Below are positions 51,641 through 60,620 of a stretch of DNA of 64,000 bases, one piece after another; positions within the stretch are counted from its first letter, which is position 1; each line of letters begins with the position of its first letter. The notes below the pieces were generated by a model that was not told the DNA's origin, ran no database searches, and was given only the letters and a program-made list of their open reading frames with translations. Source of the stretch: Limnobaculum zhutongyuii (GTDB lineage: Bacteria; Pseudomonadota; Gammaproteobacteria; Enterobacterales; Enterobacteriaceae); the NCBI RefSeq assembly GCF_004295645.1, contig NZ_CP034752.1:1488001-1552000 (forward strand). The letters are read 5' to 3'. Position numbers and translations under genes: made by a program.

Positions 51641-52261
51641 ATGGACAGAGAAGATACTAAACAGTTAGTCAGGAACGTTATTGAACATTTTAGTGAATTG
51701 GGAGAACTCACATCTCGTTCAATGTTTGGGGGATACGGGATATGTAAAGGCAAGGTAATGTTTGGATTAGTATCTGAAGATAAGTTTTATTTAAGAGCAA
51801 ATAACCAATTGGAATCGATTTTTGTTACTTATGGTATGAATCAGTTTGTTTATAGAAAAAGGGGAATTCCTGTGCTGCTGAAGTATTACCATGTGAATGA
51901 GTCTTTATGGCAGAACAAAGAGATTTTACGGCGACTTGCTACCTATGCGCTTTCTGCGGCTTCGTCTGAAATGCGAGAAAAAGATACTCAAGAGTACGTA
52001 AGAATAAAGGATTTACCTAACCTTAATCTGGTAATAGAAAGAATGTTAAGGCAAGCGGGAATTAAATCCTGTGAGGAGTTATTCAGCCTGGGTGCGTTTC
52101 AGTCTTTCATTAAGATTCGAGAAATGAAGAAGGGCATAAAATCTGATCTACTTTTTTCATTAGCCGGTGCAATAGAAGGGTGTCATGTTGTTACTTTACC
52201 CACGGCACTTCGCGATGATTTAACAGAACAGCTTAAACTTTACGATAAGACAAAAAAGTAA
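51641..52261 (+). CDS. sxy: Sxy/TfoX competence regulator
   Basis: 206 aa from the ATG at 51641, with AGAGG at good spacing; a frame upstream (from 51548) is probably leader. The TfoX N-terminal domain has LTSRSMFGGYGICKGKVMFGLV and YYHVNESLW, and the C-terminal domain KDLPNLNLVIERMLRQAGIKS. It acts with CRP at CRP-S promoters for DNA-uptake genes. E. coli sxy (209 aa) lies next to sulA in the same orientation. The leader may fold and regulate translation, as known in Haemophilus and E. coli. Confidence 0.94.
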   Translation: MDREDTKQLVRNVIEHFSELGELTSRSMFGGYGICKGKVMFGLVSEDKFYLRANNQLESIFVTYGMNQFVYRKRGIPVLLKYYHVNESLWQNKEILRRLATYALSAASSEMREKDTQEYVRIKDLPNLNLVIERMLRQAGIKSCEELFSLGAFQSFIKIREMKKGIKSDLLFSLAGAIEGCHVVTLPTALRDDLTEQLKLYDKTKK

Positions 52262-52306
52262 GTTTCGTTAATTCTAAAAAATAAAATAATTCAATAGATA
52301 GCGCTC

Positions 52307-54472
52307 TTACTTGGAAGAGGCCGGAGATTCCTTTATCTCAGAATAGATTGTATCTGACAGAGAGACAAACTCAGGTAGTAGCCCAATTATTAGCGCTAGT
52401 TGTTGTGTAACTAGTTGGTTTTTATTTTCAGACTGACTGTTGAGCATTTTTATCTTTTGATTAATCGCATTGAGCGTTGAAATCATCTTTTCATTCTGTT
52501 CAGTATCTATTTGCAATGCGTCATCAATATAACAAACAGCATCATCAAGAAGAGATAGCGTTTCCGGGCTGCTGGTTAGCTGTTCCCGATGGGCGCCTAA
52601 TGCTGAAATATAACCCAGTAAAGAGTGATTCAGGCAGAGTAATCGGAAACCATTATCCAATTGATGCGCGTCTTTATTAGGTTCTGCAGCCATGCTCGAA
52701 ATTACAGAAGCAAGTTCAGCATCACAGTTGTGGGCATTACGTCGTACGATTCGGTAGTCAACGCTGTTGTCTTTGCCCTGATGATATTGCTCCAGTATGG
52801 CATCAAGGTAACGACAGTTTGCATCAATCGCTTTTTTCAGCACCACGGATAAATGTCGGAATTTCCAGTCAGGCCAAATAAAACTGACAGCAGCCCAGGC
52901 AATACCGCAACCTATCAACGTATCGATGATTCGGGGAAGTGCAACCTGAAAACCTTCGCCCAACAGGTTAAAACAGCAAAGGACTAGCAGTGTGATAAAC
53001 ATGGTTGCATATGCATAACGAACATTGCGGAAGGTAAAAAACAAAACGCCGCTGATAACAATCAGTATTAACTGACCTTCCTGAGAAGGTACAAAGTAGA
53101 GTATTGGCAGGCCTAATAAAATACCAGCAACGGTGCCCACGACTCTTAATGTCAGACGAGTTCGGGTGGCATTATAGTTTGGCTGACAAACAAACAGACT
53201 TGTTAGCATAATCCAGTAACCATTTTGCAAATTCGCCAACTGGATAATGGCATATCCAATACACAAGACCACTGACATTCTAACGGCATGGCGAAACAGT
53301 GCCGATTGCGGTGTCAGGTTTTGAGAAATTCTTGACCAGATATCTTTTAAGCCCGTGAGTTTATCATCCGCCAGCATACTGTCTTGCACTGATTTAGTAT
53401 TGGTCGTTTGTTCTGATTCGATGTTATTGAGTTGGGAATCAATGGATTTCAAATTATTTAGCAGATGCTGTAATGACTGTGTCATAGCAACGGGGAGGCT
53501 ATGGCTGGATTCCAGATTAGATAAGCTTTTTTCCAGATGTGTTATCGCCTGAGTCTGGTAAGTATCATAAACATACTTTTGCTGATATCGAATAGAGTAA
53601 GCAATGCTACGGCATGCTTTTGACTGTAAGGTTAAAAGCCGCTGAAAGCGGAAAAGAATATCGGTATAACGCAAGGCTTCGCTTAACTGTTGATACTGAG
53701 CATGAGAAGAGCTGGCCTGCTCATGAATATCCTGGGCAACAAAATAGTAATGCAGCATTCTACGAGTACTGCGCTGGCCTCTGTCGCCTTTAAGACGAGT
53801 AAGTAATGAAACCTTGGTCTGGTTTAGAGTACTAACCAGTACACCATTAGCCATAGTGGCGTGAATCAACTGGTCGGTGAATTGATGTTCTTCATCCGGG
53901 TCAAACAACATTGATTTGCTATCAAGATAGCCAGCCAGACTATCAAAACAGCGAGCCAGATTATCTTGCAGAGGACGAATTGGCAGGATCAAATGTCCTA
54001 ACAGGGTAATGAGGTTGTACCAAATAGCTCCCGCCAGCAGTAATACCGGTTGTATATACCATGATTCATACAGTGATTCACCCAACATGGTATAGATCGC
54101 AATCAGCAAAGCACCAAAAGCGATAGTGGCATAACGTTGCCCAAGAGATCCTAGCAGAATAAATCCGGCTGTTGAGAAGAGTAAGCCAACAACAAAGAGC
54201 CAGGGATAAGGGAACAATAACTCAATGGAAACGGAAGCCAGAAAAAAGCAGATAAGCGTAATCAACAAATTACGCAGTCGCCCGGTCAGACGATCGTCCA
54301 GATCGGTTAATGCTGCGGCAACAACACCAAGCGTTAATGGAAGCGTGAGTAAACTTTGATTAATCCACCAGGGAACAAAAACCACTCCCGTAAGCGCTAT
54401 AAAGATACGGATGCTGTAGAGCAGGTTACTATTATAGAAGTAACGACGAAGCCCTAAAATCAATGAAATCAC
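52307..54472 (-). CDS. yccS: YccS, putative inner-membrane efflux/fusaric-acid-resistance-like protein
   Basis: 721 aa (E. coli about 720). Two blocks of membrane helices flank a long soluble helical domain: the first at about residues 20–160 and the second from about residue 400 (SVVLCIGYAIIQLANLQNGYWIMLTSLFVCQPNY, read by its ends). LILPIRPLQDNLARCFD is conserved. It belongs to the YccS/YhfK family, with a fusaric-acid resistance/aluminium-activated transporter-like fold. No substrate is known. yccF follows upstream on the same strand. Confidence 0.93.
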   Translation of the reverse strand: MISLILGLRRYFYNSNLLYSIRIFIALTGVVFVPWWINQSLLTLPLTLGVVAAALTDLDDRLTGRLRNLLITLICFFLASVSIELLFPYPWLFVVGLLFSTAGFILLGSLGQRYATIAFGALLIAIYTMLGESLYESWYIQPVLLLAGAIWYNLITLLGHLILPIRPLQDNLARCFDSLAGYLDSKSMLFDPDEEHQFTDQLIHATMANGVLVSTLNQTKVSLLTRLKGDRGQRSTRRMLHYYFVAQDIHEQASSSHAQYQQLSEALRYTDILFRFQRLLTLQSKACRSIAYSIRYQQKYVYDTYQTQAITHLEKSLSNLESSHSLPVAMTQSLQHLLNNLKSIDSQLNNIESEQTTNTKSVQDSMLADDKLTGLKDIWSRISQNLTPQSALFRHAVRMSVVLCIGYAIIQLANLQNGYWIMLTSLFVCQPNYNATRTRLTLRVVGTVAGILLGLPILYFVPSQEGQLILIVISGVLFFTFRNVRYAYATMFITLLVLCCFNLLGEGFQVALPRIIDTLIGCGIAWAAVSFIWPDWKFRHLSVVLKKAIDANCRYLDAILEQYHQGKDNSVDYRIVRRNAHNCDAELASVISSMAAEPNKDAHQLDNGFRLLCLNHSLLGYISALGAHREQLTSSPETLSLLDDAVCYIDDALQIDTEQNEKMISTLNAINQKIKMLNSQSENKNQLVTQQLALIIGLLPEFVSLSDTIYSEIKESPASSK

Positions 54473-54505
54473 ATCCGTATCCTGTTACTCATAAAAGATG
54501 AAGGC

Positions 54506-54958
54506 TTAGCGTTGTTGAAGCTGACGCTTGGCTTTAGATATACGAGCTTGTTGTGCTACTTCAACCGAAACGACACGACGACCAACTGGCCATAGTGCAA
54601 TAACGGCTATCTTGAAGTTAGCGATTCCTACAGGGATACCAATAATAGTAATGCATTGAGCTATCCCGGCGCAGATATGAGCCAAACATAACCACCAACC
54701 AAAAAAGATAAACCAAAAGATATTTAGCGCAGTTCCGCCCGCATTCATTAATGCGTTTTTCTCATCAGGATTGAGGTCGTCAACATGTACGGCTTCATTA
54801 CCAAATGGAAACAGTGAAAGTTTTGTTATTTCCCAACAGGAACGCGTCAATGGCAGAGTAAATATAAGCACAATGGTTACGATTGTTGCCAGCAACCATC
54901 CTAATGTAGTGATCACACCACCGAGAATAAAATTGAGTATATTTAATATACTACGCAT
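54506..54958 (-). CDS. yccF: YccF, DUF307 inner-membrane protein
   Basis: 150 aa (E. coli 148). Two membrane blocks are seen, ILNFILGGVITTLGWLLATI and FWFIFFGWWLCLAHICAGIAQ, followed by TIIGIPVGIANFKIAVIALWP. The paired repeats are the DUF307 pattern. It lies before yccS in a two-gene operon, as in E. coli. The function is unknown; in other bacteria such small proteins are linked to ion channels, but this is speculative. Confidence 0.94.
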   Translation of the reverse strand: MRSILNILNFILGGVITTLGWLLATIVTIVLIFTLPLTRSCWEITKLSLFPFGNEAVHVDDLNPDEKNALMNAGGTALNIFWFIFFGWWLCLAHICAGIAQCITIIGIPVGIANFKIAVIALWPVGRRVVSVEVAQQARISKAKRQLQQR

Positions 54959-55166
54959 CAGCTAACTCCGCACAATGATAAGAGAATCGTTACAACGAGT
55001 GTATTGTTACGGTTTATTCAAATTTACTCAATGGAAAAGAGTTACCGATAATATTTCTGGTTGATAAATTCAGCATATTTCGCAGTTTCTGGCTGGAGAG
55101 CTCGGTGCAATAAAGGGTAAACTGTGATTAGAATCTTTACTGTATAAAACAGGCGCTGTTAACACT

Positions 55167-57221
55167 ATGGAATTAAAATCAACTTCGGTTGGGCAACATT
55201 TAGCTCAACATCCCTATAATCGGGTGAAAATGTTGAATGCTGGCGTTGAAGTCAGTGGTCCAAAACATGCTTATACCATTCCTTTTAATCAATTAGTTGC
55301 CGTTCGTTGTAAAAGAGGCATTGTTTGGGGGGAGTTGGAGTTTGAATTACCTGAACAAAAAGTGGTGCGTCTTCACGGCACTGAGTGGCAAGAGACTCAA
55401 AAATTCTATCAACACTTGATGAGCATTTGGCAGCAGTGGGGAGAGGAGATGAGTCAAATTGCTGCTGAGATCTTGGAACAGCAAGCTGAAAAAATTAACG
55501 TTCGTTTACGACAAGAAAGGTGGCTCACTCATGATGACTTATCAGCGATTCAGGATGAAGTTACAACTGCTGTGAGTTCCGTCCCGTTGCCTGTTGAGCG
55601 TTTAATTGAGTTTGCTAACTGCCAACCATGTTATGCATTTTGCTCAAAATGGTTAACGATGGGCAATCAATTGCTTGAGACCAGCAATCGGCATTGGGTT
55701 CAAACCATGCTAAAACAGCACCGGCAATTTTTTGACCATATAGAAACTCAACCGCTGAACGAAGCACAGTGCAGAGCGGTTATTAGCGGTGAAAAAAATG
55801 TTTTGGTTCTGGCGGGAGCGGGTAGCGGTAAAACCTCTGTTTTGGTTGCCAGAGCCGGCTGGTTGCTATACCGCAAAGAAGCCAGCGCAGAGGAAATGTT
55901 GTTACTGGCATTTGGGCGTAATGCTGCTGATGAGATGAACAACCGTATCCAGCAACGTTTGGGGAGAACGGATGTTCAGGCTAAAACATTTCATGCATTG
56001 GCCTTATCGATAATTAGCCAATGCAGCAAAAAGGTTCCGGTTATCAGCAAACTGGAAACGGATACCAAAACCCGACAGAAATTCTTAATTGAGCAATGGC
56101 AGTCTGAGTGTGCAGAGAAAAAGAGTCAGGCGTCAGGCTGGAAAAACTGGCTGTCTCAAGAATTAGGGTGGCAATTGGCAGAGGATGCATTTTGGAAAGA
56201 CAGTACATTATCTGAACGTTTAGCCGTAAGGTTAGATTACTGGCTTGGTCTCATTCGCAATCATGGTGGAAGCCAGGCCGAAATGATTGAGTCAGCACCA
56301 GAAGAGTTGAAGACAGATTTTCAGAAGAAAATACGCTTATTATCCCTACTATTAAAAGCCTGGAAAAAAGCGTTAAAAGAAGAGGGGGCAGTAGACTTCC
56401 CCGGCTTACTTCATCAGGCGGTGAACTGGATTGAAAAAGGAAAGTTTGTTAGTCCCTGGCATCACATTTTGGTCGATGAGTTTCAGGATCTTTCGCCTCA
56501 GCGGGCAGCATTGATTAATGCGTTACGCGCTCAACAAACGGGAAGTCACCTGTTTGCCGTTGGTGATGACTGGCAGTCTATATACCGGTTCAGCGGGGCA
56601 GAGCAGTTATTAACCACCAACTTTAATCATATTTTCGGGGTTGGTGAGCAATGTAATCTGGATTTAACTTACCATTTTGGTCAAAACATGAGTGATATTA
56701 CTAGCCGTTATATCCAGCAGAATCCGGCTCAGATAAAAAGAGATATCTCAAGTCTGATGCAGGGAGAGAAACATCCCATCACTATTTTGCCCGATAATCA
56801 GTTGGAAGCGTTGTTTGATAAGTTAAGCAGTTATGTGAAACCGAATGAAAGGATTCTTATTCTGGGACGCTATCACTATTCTAAGCCTTCTGCTTTAGCT
56901 AAAGCGGCAACGCGATGGCCAAAGTTGAATATTCAATTTATGACGATGCATGCCAGCAAAGGACAACAGGCTGAATATGTGATTATTACCGGATTACATT
57001 CGGGGAGAGATGGTTTTCCATTGACAGAGCGTGGTGCGGTTATTGAACAGGTGTTATTACCACAAACGGAGCGTTTTCCTTATGCGGAAGAGCGGCGCTT
57101 AATGTATGTAGCGTTAACCCGTGCTAAATATCAGGTATGGCTATTACAGGATCCTGAATCTCCATCAGTATTTATTAAGCAATTAGCAGAGAGTGGTGCG
57201 GTGATTAAAAGAAAACCTTAG
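55167..57221 (+). CDS. helD: DNA helicase IV
   Basis: 684 aa, identical in length to E. coli HelD. The N-terminal extension (about residues 1–190) is followed by the UvrD-type Walker A VLAGAGSGKTSVLVARAGW (about residue 216) and the Walker B ILVDEFQDLSPQRA. FAVGDDWQSIYRFSGAE (motif III) and MHASKGQQAEYVIITG with LMYVALTRAKYQVWLL (motifs V and VI) complete the superfamily 1A set. It unwinds DNA 3' to 5' and may help recombination repair. It is divergent from yccF. Confidence 0.97.
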   Translation: MELKSTSVGQHLAQHPYNRVKMLNAGVEVSGPKHAYTIPFNQLVAVRCKRGIVWGELEFELPEQKVVRLHGTEWQETQKFYQHLMSIWQQWGEEMSQIAAEILEQQAEKINVRLRQERWLTHDDLSAIQDEVTTAVSSVPLPVERLIEFANCQPCYAFCSKWLTMGNQLLETSNRHWVQTMLKQHRQFFDHIETQPLNEAQCRAVISGEKNVLVLAGAGSGKTSVLVARAGWLLYRKEASAEEMLLLAFGRNAADEMNNRIQQRLGRTDVQAKTFHALALSIISQCSKKVPVISKLETDTKTRQKFLIEQWQSECAEKKSQASGWKNWLSQELGWQLAEDAFWKDSTLSERLAVRLDYWLGLIRNHGGSQAEMIESAPEELKTDFQKKIRLLSLLLKAWKKALKEEGAVDFPGLLHQAVNWIEKGKFVSPWHHILVDEFQDLSPQRAALINALRAQQTGSHLFAVGDDWQSIYRFSGAEQLLTTNFNHIFGVGEQCNLDLTYHFGQNMSDITSRYIQQNPAQIKRDISSLMQGEKHPITILPDNQLEALFDKLSSYVKPNERILILGRYHYSKPSALAKAATRWPKLNIQFMTMHASKGQQAEYVIITGLHSGRDGFPLTERGAVIEQVLLPQTERFPYAEERRLMYVALTRAKYQVWLLQDPESPSVFIKQLAESGAVIKRKP

Positions 57222-57248
57222 GCCCGCGCTGTAAAGCAAGCCTAAGGT
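57217..57248. terminator. Possible terminator at the helD–mgsA junction
   Basis: CCTTAGGC and GCCTAAGG arms around a 16-base loop overlap the helD stop codon. There is no clear T run, so it may be weak. Confidence 0.4.
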
Positions 57249-57259
57249 CAGGCTGAAAA

Positions 57260-57718
57260 TTATTTCAGACGTTCTTGCAGGTATTTCTGATAATCAGGAA
57301 TATCAATGACGATCTCTTTTTCAAACAGGCCTGAGCATATCAACATATCGGCAGTTGCCCGATTGGTCGCGACAGGAATATTCCAGACGGTTGCCAGTCG
57401 TAATAAGGCTTTTACATCAGGGTCGTGAGGAACGGCATTTAGCGGGTCCCAGAAGAAAATTAATACATCAATTTTACCTTCAGAGATCATAGCGCCAATT
57501 TGCTGGTCTCCACCCATTGGTCCGCTAAGCATACTGGAGACAGGAACGTTTGCCGTTCTCTGAATTAAATTCCCGGTAGTCCCTGTGGCAAATAGTTTAT
57601 GTTTGGCCAGTACGGATTTATTGTCTTCAGCCCATTTCAACAGATACTGTTTACAGTGATCGTGAGCAACCAGTGCAATGTTCTTTTGTATTGGAATTGT
57701 TCGTGTTGTTAGTTGCAT
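57260..57718 (-). CDS. mgsA: Methylglyoxal synthase
   Basis: 152 aa, identical in length to E. coli. ALVAHDHCKQYLLKW, the phosphate-binding ATGTTGNLI and the catalytic block FFWDPLNAVPHDPDVKALLR (Asp71 and His98 of E. coli) are present. It turns dihydroxyacetone phosphate into methylglyoxal, relieving sugar-phosphate stress. In E. coli it also lies next to helD. Confidence 0.97.
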   Translation of the reverse strand: MQLTTRTIPIQKNIALVAHDHCKQYLLKWAEDNKSVLAKHKLFATGTTGNLIQRTANVPVSSMLSGPMGGDQQIGAMISEGKIDVLIFFWDPLNAVPHDPDVKALLRLATVWNIPVATNRATADMLICSGLFEKEIVIDIPDYQKYLQERLK

Positions 57719-57890
57719 ATGAAACCAAACCTCTATTTAAATAGTTATTCTGCATAGACTACTGAAACTCTGTTTCGGAAAAAAGCGATAATATATAAAA
57801 GTATACATCTTATTGGTCTTCGCCTTAAGCTGAGTATCGGTTTGGTGGCTAAACTGAGATAAACAGAAAGAATAATTGCAGGAGCAAATG

Positions 57891-58313
57891 ATGGTGCAAG
57901 AAAGTGAAATAAAGTCAGTATTACAGCAAGTTAAGACTATTGCTCTGGTCGGTGCGAGTGATAAGCCTGCACGGGCCAGTTATGTCGTGATGGACTATTT
58001 GCTGTCTCAAGGGTACGAGGTTATTCCTGTTAGTCCTAAATTGGCAGGGCAGACATTACAAGGGCAAAAAGTTTTTGCCAGTTTAAAAGAGATCGATCGT
58101 CCGGTAGATATGGTGGATGTTTTTCGCAACTCAGATGCGGCCTATGAGGTCGCTGAAGAGGCTATAGCCATTAACGCTAAGGTTTTGTGGTTACAGTTAG
58201 ATGTAATTAATCCAGAAGCCGAAGCGATAGCTCAAAAAGCCGGACTGAAAGTCATAATGAATAAATGCCCAAAAATTGAAATTAAAAAATTGGGTCTGGA
58301 GAAGGAGTTATAG
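57891..58313 (+). CDS. yccU: YccU, CoA-binding domain protein
   Basis: 140 aa from the ATG at 57891; the ATG one codon earlier is too near the GGAG site. The Rossmann-like CoA-binding domain has TIALVGASDKPARASYVVM, YEVIPVSPKLAGQTLQGQ and VDMVDVFRNSDAAYEVAEEAI. This is the CoA_binding_2 family. The role is unknown. In E. coli yccT and hspQ–yccA lie between mgsA and serT, but here they are gone and yccU is followed directly by serT. Confidence 0.94.
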   Translation: MVQESEIKSVLQQVKTIALVGASDKPARASYVVMDYLLSQGYEVIPVSPKLAGQTLQGQKVFASLKEIDRPVDMVDVFRNSDAAYEVAEEAIAINAKVLWLQLDVINPEAEAIAQKAGLKVIMNKCPKIEIKKLGLEKEL

Positions 58314-58470
58314 AGAGAAATCTCTGATAAGCCTTGGATGAATTTGAGAGGAATGGCGTTTAAATCGACAAAAAACATTGTTTTTGCTGTTTTTTCAGCC
58401 GAACGATCAAAATAGCTGAATTATCCTCTTTACAAGGCACCTCAAGCTGTTCTATATTTCACGCCGTTGC

Positions 58471-58558
58471 GGAGGAGTGGCCGAGCGGCTGAAGGCAACG
58501 GTCTTGAAAACCGTCGTAGGGCAACCTACCGTGAGTTCGAATCTCACCTCCTCCGCCA
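58471..58558 (+). tRNA. serT: tRNA-Ser (UGA)
   Basis: 88 bases beginning GGAGGAGTGGCCGAGCGG and ending CTCCTCCGCCA. The acceptor stem is GGAGGAG/CTCCTCC. The anticodon stem ACGGT/ACCGT encloses CTTGAAA, giving anticodon TGA. A long variable arm (GTAGGGCAACCTAC) marks a class II tRNA, and GTTCGAATC is the T loop. CCA is encoded. E. coli serT lies in the same neighbourhood. Confidence 0.97.
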
Positions 58559-58566
58559 GAATTATC

Positions 58567-58598
58567 AACGGGTTAGCTTAACGGCTAGCCCGTTTTTT
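58567..58598 (+). terminator. serT terminator
   Basis: ACGGGTTAGC pairs with GCTAGCCCGT around a 6-base loop, and seven T follow. It lies 8 bases after the tRNA. Confidence 0.93.
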
Positions 58599-58639
58599 TA
58601 TGCTTGTGAGAATTGACTGAGAATATTTATTCTCAGTTG

Positions 58640-58786
58640 CTACTTTTTGGGCTTTATTAACGGGGCATCCAGCGATGGGGTAACGGTCAGTTTTCTGTCA
58701 TAAATTAGCACCTGGCTTTCTGTTTTATGACCACTGAATAACTGTTTATCGCGTGATGAATCCTCGTTGATTTGGGTCCAGCTTAT
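58640..58786 (-). pseudogene. Tyrosine integrase, C-terminal remnant
   Basis: This open frame of 48 codons ends at 58640. It contains RDKQLFSGHKTESQ followed by IYDRKLTVTPSLD. The 'GHK' His and the 'YDRK' Tyr are placed like the box II His and nucleophilic Tyr of phage integrases. The upstream catalytic residues are missing. It faces serT, the usual orientation of an integrase next to its tRNA target. The frame is open only back to a stop at about 58,787, where a DUF2591-like start overlaps. The assignment rests on a short stretch. Confidence 0.5.
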
Positions 58787-58829
58787 TTATCTCAAAATCA
58801 CTCATTGCTGAGTAGTCAGTGTTAGTCAT
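58746..58829 (-). pseudogene. DUF2591-like phage gene, N-terminal fragment
   Basis: 27 codons: MTNTDYSAMSDFEINKLD and a short out-of-place tail. The 'DYS..SDFEINK' start is that of DUF2591 proteins of lambdoid phages. AAGGAA lies upstream of the ATG. After about 16 codons the match ends, and the following bases read as integrase in another frame. A deletion therefore appears to have joined the two genes. Confidence 0.5.
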
Positions 58830-58850
58830 TTAATTTCCTTGTGATAATAT

Positions 58851-58948
58851 CCATCAAACGCTTTTAATAAGGACATGAGATGAAAAGGTTTATTCTGGGT
58901 GTAGTGATAGCCATGCTTAGTACCAGCTCTTTAGCTAATGAAAATTTA
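58851..58948. repeat. Repeat copy A (with 60030–60128)
   Basis: About 95 bases, running from CCATCAAACGCTTTTAA through a start codon to about codon 22 of the secreted-protein gene, are repeated with about 75–80% identity at 60030–60128. Both copies include the same upstream spacer and signal-peptide start, so a gene with its leader was duplicated, after which one copy decayed. Confidence 0.75.
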
Positions 58949-59182
58949 ATAAGAAAAAGTATCGAGCATACGTGTCACGAAATGAATGATAGTAATATGG
59001 ATGATTGCAAGGAAAGATTATTTAGCATTGCCAAGATGGGCTTTGCATATGGCTCCCTCGTAGGTACGTGTAAAACGGCAGTTGGTTTGGAAGGTGAAAA
59101 CACTGAAACCCATGAGCATCCTGAAATTGAATACTGTAAAGAGGTATTAAAAAGACCAGATGTTATTGAGTTAACATTGTAA
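58880..59182 (+). CDS. Small secreted protein, 100 aa
   Basis: MKRFILGVVIAMLSTSSLA is a signal peptide, cut after SLA. The mature part of 81 residues is acidic, with Cys at about positions 32, 43, 63 and 86, so two disulfides are possible. I recognise no family. GGAC…GAG lies upstream of the ATG. A broken copy of its first part is at 60059. It probably acts in the periplasm. Confidence 0.6.
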   Translation: MKRFILGVVIAMLSTSSLANENLIRKSIEHTCHEMNDSNMDDCKERLFSIAKMGFAYGSLVGTCKTAVGLEGENTETHEHPEIEYCKEVLKRPDVIELTL

Positions 59183-59188
59183 AAATAA

Positions 59189-59419
59189 CTATGAATTTAT
59201 AATTCTGACAGCAGGTGCAGCTGGCATTGGCATCCAGTGGGTTACGCCATAAGTTTCCAGGTTCTGGTCTTCTGAAAATCCAGCTTTCTTGTCATACCAT
59301 GCCTTAGTCACTCGGTTATAGTTGATTGAAAATAATAGGGAAGTGGTTGTGTGGTTAATAAAAAACCACAACTGCATGCGGCTATAAAAACTTTTACCTA
59401 TAAGGAGTTTTATATTCAT
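59189..59419 (-). pseudogene. DUF551-like phage protein, C-terminal remnant
   Basis: 76-codon frame. Only its last part, ETYGVTHWMPMPAAPAV, is recognisable: it is the end motif of DUF551 phage proteins (G(V/I)THWMPLP.PP). The first 40 residues do not look like the family, which suggests that the frame is a remnant fused to non-coding sequence. It supports a phage origin for the region. Confidence 0.55.
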
Positions 59420-59477
59420 TCCAAATTCGGGTGATAAAAAAACGTACCAGGCGGGCTCTTAAATCAGATTAATAACG

Positions 59478-59666
59478 CTATAGCTCAGCTAAAGTAATCG
59501 ACATAACAATAAAGAACAGGATCCCAGATATAGCCGCAAAAATGAGTATTCTAAAAATAATACTCATTCCTGACGGCTTTGCTATGGATTGTGTGATTAT
59601 CGTAGAAATAATAGAAACTATTATCATCAATACTACTGCAATTAAGATTAGAGTACTTATGTCCAT
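59478..59666 (-). CDS. Small two-helix membrane protein, 62 aa
   Basis: Two hydrophobic segments, ILIAVVLMIIVSIISTIIT and IIFRILIFAAISGILFFIV, are joined by a short polar turn (QSIAKPSGM). Its size resembles small phage or toxin membrane proteins, but I recognise no family. The ribosome binding site is weak. Confidence 0.45.
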   Translation of the reverse strand: MDISTLILIAVVLMIIVSIISTIITQSIAKPSGMSIIFRILIFAAISGILFFIVMSITLAEL

Positions 59667-59792
59667 ATTTTATTCATTTGGTGCAGGTTACGAGCAAGCA
59701 GAAAGCAAAAGGGGAACAACAAGAATTAACAATTTCATTATGCCAGCTCCGTATTAAATATTTCCAGTATTATACAGAGCCGGGAGGGGACA

Positions 59793-59900
59793 TTAACAGG
59801 TAAGGAGTGGAGTACACAATCTACCACCACTGGTTTTTACACAACCACTAGCCACTGTGGTAAGGCTGAGTGTCAATAAAACATAAAGAATAAGCTTCAT
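59793..59900 (-). CDS. Very small lipoprotein, 35 aa
   Basis: Starts at the ATG at 59900: MKLILYVLLTLSLTTVASGC, a signal peptide with a lipobox (ASGC). The mature part is 16 residues, with SGG and two further Cys near the end. A longer upstream frame has no support. The function is not known; size and lipobox recall entericidin-like or phage lipoproteins. Confidence 0.45.
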   Translation of the reverse strand: MKLILYVLLTLSLTTVASGCVKTSGGRLCTPLLTC

Positions 59901-60029
59901 ATTCTTTTTCACAATAAAATCCTTTTTATTATCTGAGGTAATTTGTCGCTGACAAATGATTTGTATGGACTGTATCAGCTTTATTCTTCCTGTGTAAAGG
60001 CTAAAATTTTGCAACGAGTTTATGAATCT

Positions 60030-60128
60030 CCATCAAACGCTTTTAAAAAGAATGTAAGATGAAAAAGTTTATTCTGGGAGTGGTGTTAGTCATGCTTGGT
60101 GCTGATTCTTTAGCGAATAAAACATCAA
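60030..60128. repeat. Repeat copy B (with 58851–58948)
   Basis: The partner of copy A: the same leader and signal-peptide start, with base changes and small differences in the spacer. The similarity ends near codon 22, where the gene becomes truncated. Confidence 0.75.
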
Positions 60129-60142
60129 CAAGACGCCTTTAG
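60059..60142 (+). pseudogene. Truncated copy of the small secreted protein gene
   Basis: 27 codons starting MKKFILGVVLVMLGADSLA, nearly the same signal peptide as the gene at 58880. It then stops at TAG after eight further codons. The mature domain is missing. It is a decayed duplicate. Confidence 0.75.
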
Positions 60143-60266
60143 GTAGGTTGGTAAGATTGTAGCTTATGATAATGTCTTATTTGTACTGGAGATATAAGGC
60201 TATTGTGATGACCATATATGTTCAGTAATATAATTATATTGAATTATGATTTTATTGAGAATACAG

Positions 60267-60557
60267 ATGACAATGCTTCAAAACTCATTAATCAATGAAT
60301 TTATAGTTTCAGCTGATGATAATGGTTTCGTTCCATTAAAAATATTTGCTCAAAAAGCTTTAAAGCGAAGTGCTAATGACATTAGTACTTTCTTTGACCC
60401 AGAAAGTCGTTTTTATCAGGACTATCAACAAACAGTTATTCTTAATGTAAAACACAATGTTGTATTTACCCGGCGCTATAAAAAGAATGGCTCTCTGCGG
60501 GATCGCGTTTGTGACGGGGGAGTGCATCAAGATGATTTACTTACATTTATTACCTAG
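60267..60557 (+). CDS. Unrecognised protein, 96 aa
   Basis: From the ATG at 60267 (MTMLQNSLINEFIVSADDNG), with GAGA upstream; an ATG at 60246 is possible. It is hydrophilic, alpha/beta, and has a basic stretch FTRRYKKNGSLRDRV. No domain is recognised. It is alone on its strand in this region. It may be a phage regulator remnant or an orphan gene. Confidence 0.45.
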   Translation: MTMLQNSLINEFIVSADDNGFVPLKIFAQKALKRSANDISTFFDPESRFYQDYQQTVILNVKHNVVFTRRYKKNGSLRDRVCDGGVHQDDLLTFIT

Positions 60558-60620
60558 GCTCAAATTGCAATTGATAATAACACGAAAAAATTTAATGAAG
60601 CTTATAAAAACTATTATGAA

